From Prorocentrum cordatum (taxonomy: Eukaryota; Sar; Dinophyceae; Prorocentrales; Prorocentraceae), in contig CAUYUJ010001336.1 in the NCBI GenBank assembly GCA_963575745.1, positions 1,330,176-1,350,175 of the forward strand: a stretch of DNA of 20,000 bases, written 5' to 3'. A program made the position numbers and the translations under genes. How positions within the stretch are numbered: position 1 is the stretch's first letter; each line of letters starts with the position of its first letter. Below the pieces are notes generated by a model. That model saw only the letters and a list, made by a program, of their open reading frames with translations. It searched no databases and was not told the DNA's origin. Shown here piece by piece: positions 16,930 to 20,000 of this stretch.

Positions 16930-17460
16930 GACGTCCCCGAGAGCCCCAAGAAGGGCCAAGAGGCTTCCAAGAGGCCCCCAAGATGCTACATGAGGGGTCC
17001 GAGATGCCACAAGATCGCTCCAAGACGCCCACGATGGCCCCCAGACGCCCCAAGAGGCCTCCAAGAGCACTCCCGAGAGGGCCCCAAGAGGCAAAATTCA
17101 CTGCTTTTCCTTAGGTTTTGGAGAGATTTTGGCGTTTCCACCTTTTCGGCTTCACGACACCCCAAGACGGCCCAAGAGGCCCCCAAGACCGCCCCAAGAG
17201 GGCCCAAGAGGCCCCCAAGAGGGCCCCAAGACGGCCCAAGAGGGCTCCAAGACGGCCCAAGAGGCCTCCAAGACGGCCCAAGAGGGCCCCAAGAACGCCC
17301 CAAGAGGGACCCCAGGGGGGGAACACGAAACAATATTTCGAGCCCTCGGCCCTCAGAAGTCCCCAGGAGGCCCCAAGAGGCCCCCAAGAGGCCCCCAACA
17401 GGCCCTCAGGAGGCCCCCAAGAGGCCCCCAAGCGGCCCCAGGAGGCCACCCAAATGCTCC
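16930..17460. repeat. 12-bp minisatellite, unit about CCCCAAGAGGCC
   Basis: Dozens of units of CCCCAAGAGGCC and variants with GACGG or AAGACG, in two blocks (about 16930-17097 and 17157-17456). The AT-richer gap of 59 nt between the blocks includes the pyrimidine stretch CTGCTTTTCCTTAG. Period 12 keeps all frames open (plus strand PKRPPRGPQ, minus strand GASWGPLG), so these frames are not called as genes. Confidence 0.9.
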
Positions 17461-17974
17461 CCCGAGCACGCAAGCAAGTGCCAGCGACGCTACACTATGG
17501 GCCGGCAGAATGAGCGAAGCGATTCAATAAATACACACAAATAAAAATATCCCCCATATTTTCCTATATTTTCTGGGGTTTTGTCTTCCCCCCCACTTCC
17601 CATAGTTTCCCATATTTTCTGGGGAATCGACGATTAATTGTGTCTGTGTGTTTTTTTCCCTCCTGACCCTCCTCCTCCTCTTCCTGCGCCCTGTGTGGCA
17701 AGCGGGCGACGGACGGGCCTCGAAGGAAGCCGGCCCCGCACCTTTGGGGGGGGGGCTTCCCCCTTGGGACCGGCGTTTCATCCCGAGTGGTCCTGCTGAC
17801 GGTCCCCAGGCCAGAAGGCCCCAGGGGAAAACCCGAAGGCGGCGAAACACTTCCAGGACCCGTCTCGCCCTCAGGACCCCGCGCGTCCACGGCGACCTCT
17901 GCCTCCCCCCTTTCCCAGAGCGAAGCCGACAGGTCTCCGCACTTGGATCGAGTCTCGAGCCGAAAGAGAAAGAG
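17461..17974. other. Unassigned region with a short CATATTTTCTGGGG duplication
   Basis: CATATTTTC(C)...TATTTTCTGGGG-like sequence occurs twice within 17550-17625. The rest shows no gene, RNA or repeat I recognise. Confidence 0.4.
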
Positions 17975-18015
17975 TCCATAGCCACTTGGGTTCAAGATGT
18001 TTGTTTTGGCTCAAG
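17975..18015 (+). other. Tandem relics of the dinoflagellate spliced leader
   Basis: 17975-17996 matches the 22-nt dinoflagellate spliced leader (TCCGTAGCCATTTTGGCTCAAG) at 18 of 22 positions. Only 7 nt further on, 18004-18015 is an exact copy of its last 12 nt, TTTTGGCTCAAG. In dinoflagellates, such tandem relics arise when a trans-spliced mRNA is reverse-transcribed and inserted into the genome, and the new copy is trans-spliced again. This marks 18016 onward as possible processed-cDNA sequence on the plus strand. Confidence 0.7.
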
Positions 18016-18184
18016 CGATTGCATTTGTTTAGCTGCCCCCTGGGCCTCCTCTTGCCAGACATGGACGAGCGCTATAACTGCTGGTGGCCCCTGCCTTGTG
18101 GCCGCGGCTGTGCAGTTGGCGATCTGGGAGCACGCGCCGAGGCGAACTGTTGTTGCTGTAGCTACTGCGCTTGCGGGCGCTGTG

Positions 18185-18520
18185 ATGTCTGCGGCCGCGC
18201 GGCCCTCTGCGCCAGCGAATCTGCAGAAGGAGCGAGGTCAGGATGCAACGGGCAGAGCTGAAGTCTCCGATGATCCAGTTCGGATGGTGGAGAAATTTCA
18301 AGTTGTGCGCCCAGCTCAACGTTTACGTAAGAAGGAGAAGCGAAGGGCGGTACCAAGCAGGTGGCACGTGATGGTCCATCCCCCTCTCGTGTTCCTGATG
18401 GCCCTCAGCCTAGCGTTAACGCCATACCAGATCCAGCAGGCGCAGCCGGCCTACGCGCAGACCTCGGGGGAATCGTGTTGCAGAGCTCGCTCTGGCACCT
18501 GTTCGACGTCCGGGCGCTGA
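18185..18520 (+). CDS. Possible short protein downstream of the spliced-leader relics
   Basis: A 111-residue frame from the ATG at 18185. It is the first plausible frame beyond the spliced-leader relics, although another ATG at 18061 opens a Cys-rich frame. The first half is Ala-rich, then acidic and basic (VRPAQRLRKKEKRRAVPSRW). Near residue 63 a hydrophobic stretch PPLVFLMALSLAL is followed by PAYAQ, resembling a signal or thylakoid-transfer segment with an AxA-type cleavage site. It ends soon after in a Cys/Ser-rich tail, which may be intron or out-of-frame sequence. I do not recognise the protein, and the region could be non-coding. Confidence 0.2.
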   Translation: MSAAARPSAPANLQKERGQDATGRAEVSDDPVRMVEKFQVVRPAQRLRKKEKRRAVPSRWHVMVHPPLVFLMALSLALTPYQIQQAQPAYAQTSGESCCRARSGTCSTSGR

Positions 18521-19267
18521 TTCACCCTCGCCGCTCGGACGTAGAATGTCTGATCGGCGCGCCGCTGGTACAGCTCCATCTTTAACCTCGAGCACGCTGC
18601 GAACTGATTCAGCACATGACGCGAGTGCTGGCAATCTGGGCAGATCTTTTGCAGCGTCATCTGTTCCAGCCCCAGATACTTCACAATCTCGGGCGGACCG
18701 GAAGGACGATTCGGCAGGAACGACGTCCTTCGGCCGTGGTGAAGGTGCCAGCGGTTCAAAAGCCAGCCGGCCTCAGCCTTACACAGGACAGAGAAGGACA
18801 TAGCCTGCTTCCTCCTCTGTTTACGCGGTGGTCTTATTCTGCCACTTTCACACGTGCTCCGGTATTCCAGTTGGGTGGCTGCATACTTCGAGCAGTTCTG
18901 CACTCTTGTACTCGGAGTTCCTGAGGCAGAGCAAACTTATCAGGCGTGTCCGTTCTCAGCTCTTCGTCTTCTCGTTCCGCATGTGACACCTCTTAGGCCG
19001 CGATTGCTGCAGCAAGCCTCAAGGAGCCTAAGTCGTTTTGCTTTGCAGAGGACAAGTCGCAACTGCTTGGTTTCCTGTCCCGTGGCTCGCCCCCTAGGGG
19101 CTCTTCGGGCCAAACTGCCTACGGTGCAGCATCGAGTCGACGATCGTCGATGATGGGACGGGAGGCGGAGCGGAGAAATGCAGTGCACAGTAGGGGCTTC
19201 AACAAAAACCCGAACCTTCGGTGGCAACTCATGGGAGCCTCCCGTACCATCTTGTCGGCTCTTACGG
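18521..19267. other. Unassigned region
   Basis: No gene, RNA or repeat recognised. The minus strand holds a 150-residue frame (18903-18451) with one CPDC motif and natural-looking composition, but with no family resemblance I can name. Confidence 0.35.
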
Positions 19268-19442
19268 ATCGACGGTAATCGATGCCGAATCGACGCGAAA
19301 CAACGCAAAGTCGACGCTAATCGACGCTAGCCGCTATTCATCGACTCTAATCGACGCTAATCGACGCTAATCGACGCTAGTCGACGCTAATCGACGCTAA
19401 TCGACGCTAATCGACGCTAATCGACGCGAGTCGACGCTAAAG
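19268..19442. repeat. 10-bp tandem array, unit TCGACGCTAA
   Basis: About 17 units, degenerate at the left end and nearly perfect at 19340-19420, with GACGCTAG, GACTCTAA and GACGCGAG variants. Confidence 0.95.
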
Positions 19443-19502
19443 ACGGAATGAAGAGGTATACCAGGCTCCCATGGTGTGCTACCGAACGACCCCCTCGCCC
19501 AA

Positions 19503-19598
19503 CCTCTGCCTCCCCTCCCCTCCTCCTCCTCCTCCTCTTCCTCCTCCTCCTCCCCCCTCCTCCTCCCTCGTCCTCCCTCCTCCTCTTCCTCCTCCTCC
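19503..19598. repeat. (CCT)n polypyrimidine tract
   Basis: CCT/CTC trinucleotides with occasional TTC and C-runs; one strand is almost entirely pyrimidine. Confidence 0.95.
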
Positions 19599-19608
19599 AC
19601 GGAAAACA

Positions 19609-19738
19609 TGGGCACAATGCCCAATAGCAAGTGCTGCCCCAAACCAGCAGCCTTCTCTCAAATGGGCACGGGCCGCGGCGGCGCGGACAGCGAGTCCAGT
19701 TCAAAATGAACAGGAACTGCTATTGGGCATTGCACCCA
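19609..19738. repeat. 130-bp inverted repeat
   Basis: The left arm at 19609-19635 (TGGGCACAATGCCCAATAGC...) pairs with the right arm at 19712-19738 (...GCTATTGGGCATTGCACCCA) with a few mismatches. The interior includes a small GTTC-AAAAT-GAAC hairpin. It could be a small MITE; no target duplication is visible. Confidence 0.75.
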
Positions 19739-19890
19739 CTCTTTCCCTACCCATTTCGTTCGTGCCGACTCCCAGAGCGAAGCGAAAACGTCTCCGCCTG
19801 CACCGCCTTCGCGACAGCTTTCTCGGCGGGCCGCCGCAGGGGGAGCCCCCGCTGGTCGCCTCGCTGCCTGCGCGGGGCTCGCGGTCCTCC

Positions 19891-19972
19891 TCCCCCCTTC
19901 CCTTCCCTTCCCTTCCCTTCCCTTCCCTTCCCTTCCCTTCCCTTCCCTTCCCTTCCTCCTCCTCCTCCTCCA
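19891..19972. repeat. (TTCCC)n followed by (CTC)n
   Basis: About 12 pentanucleotide units, then six CTC units; pyrimidine-only on the plus strand. Confidence 0.95.
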
Positions 19973-20000
19973 CCATCCTCCCCTGTCTCCTCTTTCTCTC

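Noticed and set aside
16808-17544. Pro/Arg-rich and Gly/Trp-rich open frames on both strands
   Set aside because: They follow the 12-bp CCCCAAGAGGCC repeat, which keeps every frame open; there is no non-repeat coding part.
18451-18903. 150-residue minus-strand frame with a CPDC motif
   Set aside because: Composition is natural-looking, but no family is recognised, and the spliced-leader relics point to the plus strand. It is left unassigned.

Overview
The window looks like nuclear DNA of a dinoflagellate. Four things point that way: (1) it is GC-rich and crowded with simple repeats and minisatellites, with almost no conventional genes; (2) it holds a degenerate copy of the dinoflagellate spliced leader at 17975-18015; (3) it holds a DIRS/PAT-like retrotransposon whose polyprotein carries a C5 cytosine methyltransferase, a combination reported before in dinoflagellate retrotransposons; (4) two foldback-type elements sit nearby. 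I cannot fix the genus from sequence alone.

Layout. 1-1260 is a long (TCG)n tract. 1261-2727 is unassigned DNA with a decayed (ACG)n block, a 103-bp hairpin and a cluster of CTTCTGAGAAG palindromes. 2728-3978 and 5535-6697 are two copies of one foldback-like element, with 24-bp imperfect terminal inverted repeats, C-rich and G-rich arms in opposite orientation, and a CCCCACCACTGT-type core. Between them lie a 184-bp TA-flanked MITE (4390-4573), a (CGT)n/(GGTC)n tract and a 15-bp minisatellite.

6726-14229 is the main feature: a 7.5-kb tyrosine-recombinase retrotransposon on the minus strand, inserted in an (AT)n tract. Its ends form split direct repeats in the order A1 - genes - B1 - A2 - B2. 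The genes run gag-like ORF1, an in-frame extension after a TAG, pol (reverse transcriptase, first RNase H strand, C5 DNA methyltransferase, rest of RNase H), then a tyrosine recombinase. The recombinase is broken by a 94-bp tandem duplication, so this copy is probably non-autonomous although its repeats are nearly identical. Gag to pol and pol to recombinase each step by -1 in frame.

14247-15720 is a field of minisatellites, including a degenerate repeat built on a TGCACCACGTAGCT motif that appears in both orientations. 15800-17970 has no recognisable gene and a 12-bp CCCCAAGAGGCC-type minisatellite. 17975-18015 holds tandem spliced-leader relics, which suggests that a reverse-transcribed mRNA was inserted here; only a weak short ORF follows. 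19268-19972 ends the window with a 10-bp TCGACGCTAA array, (CCT)n, a 130-bp hairpin and (TTCCC)n. Most long open frames outside the retrotransposon come from 3-, 12- or 15-bp repeats that stay open in every frame.
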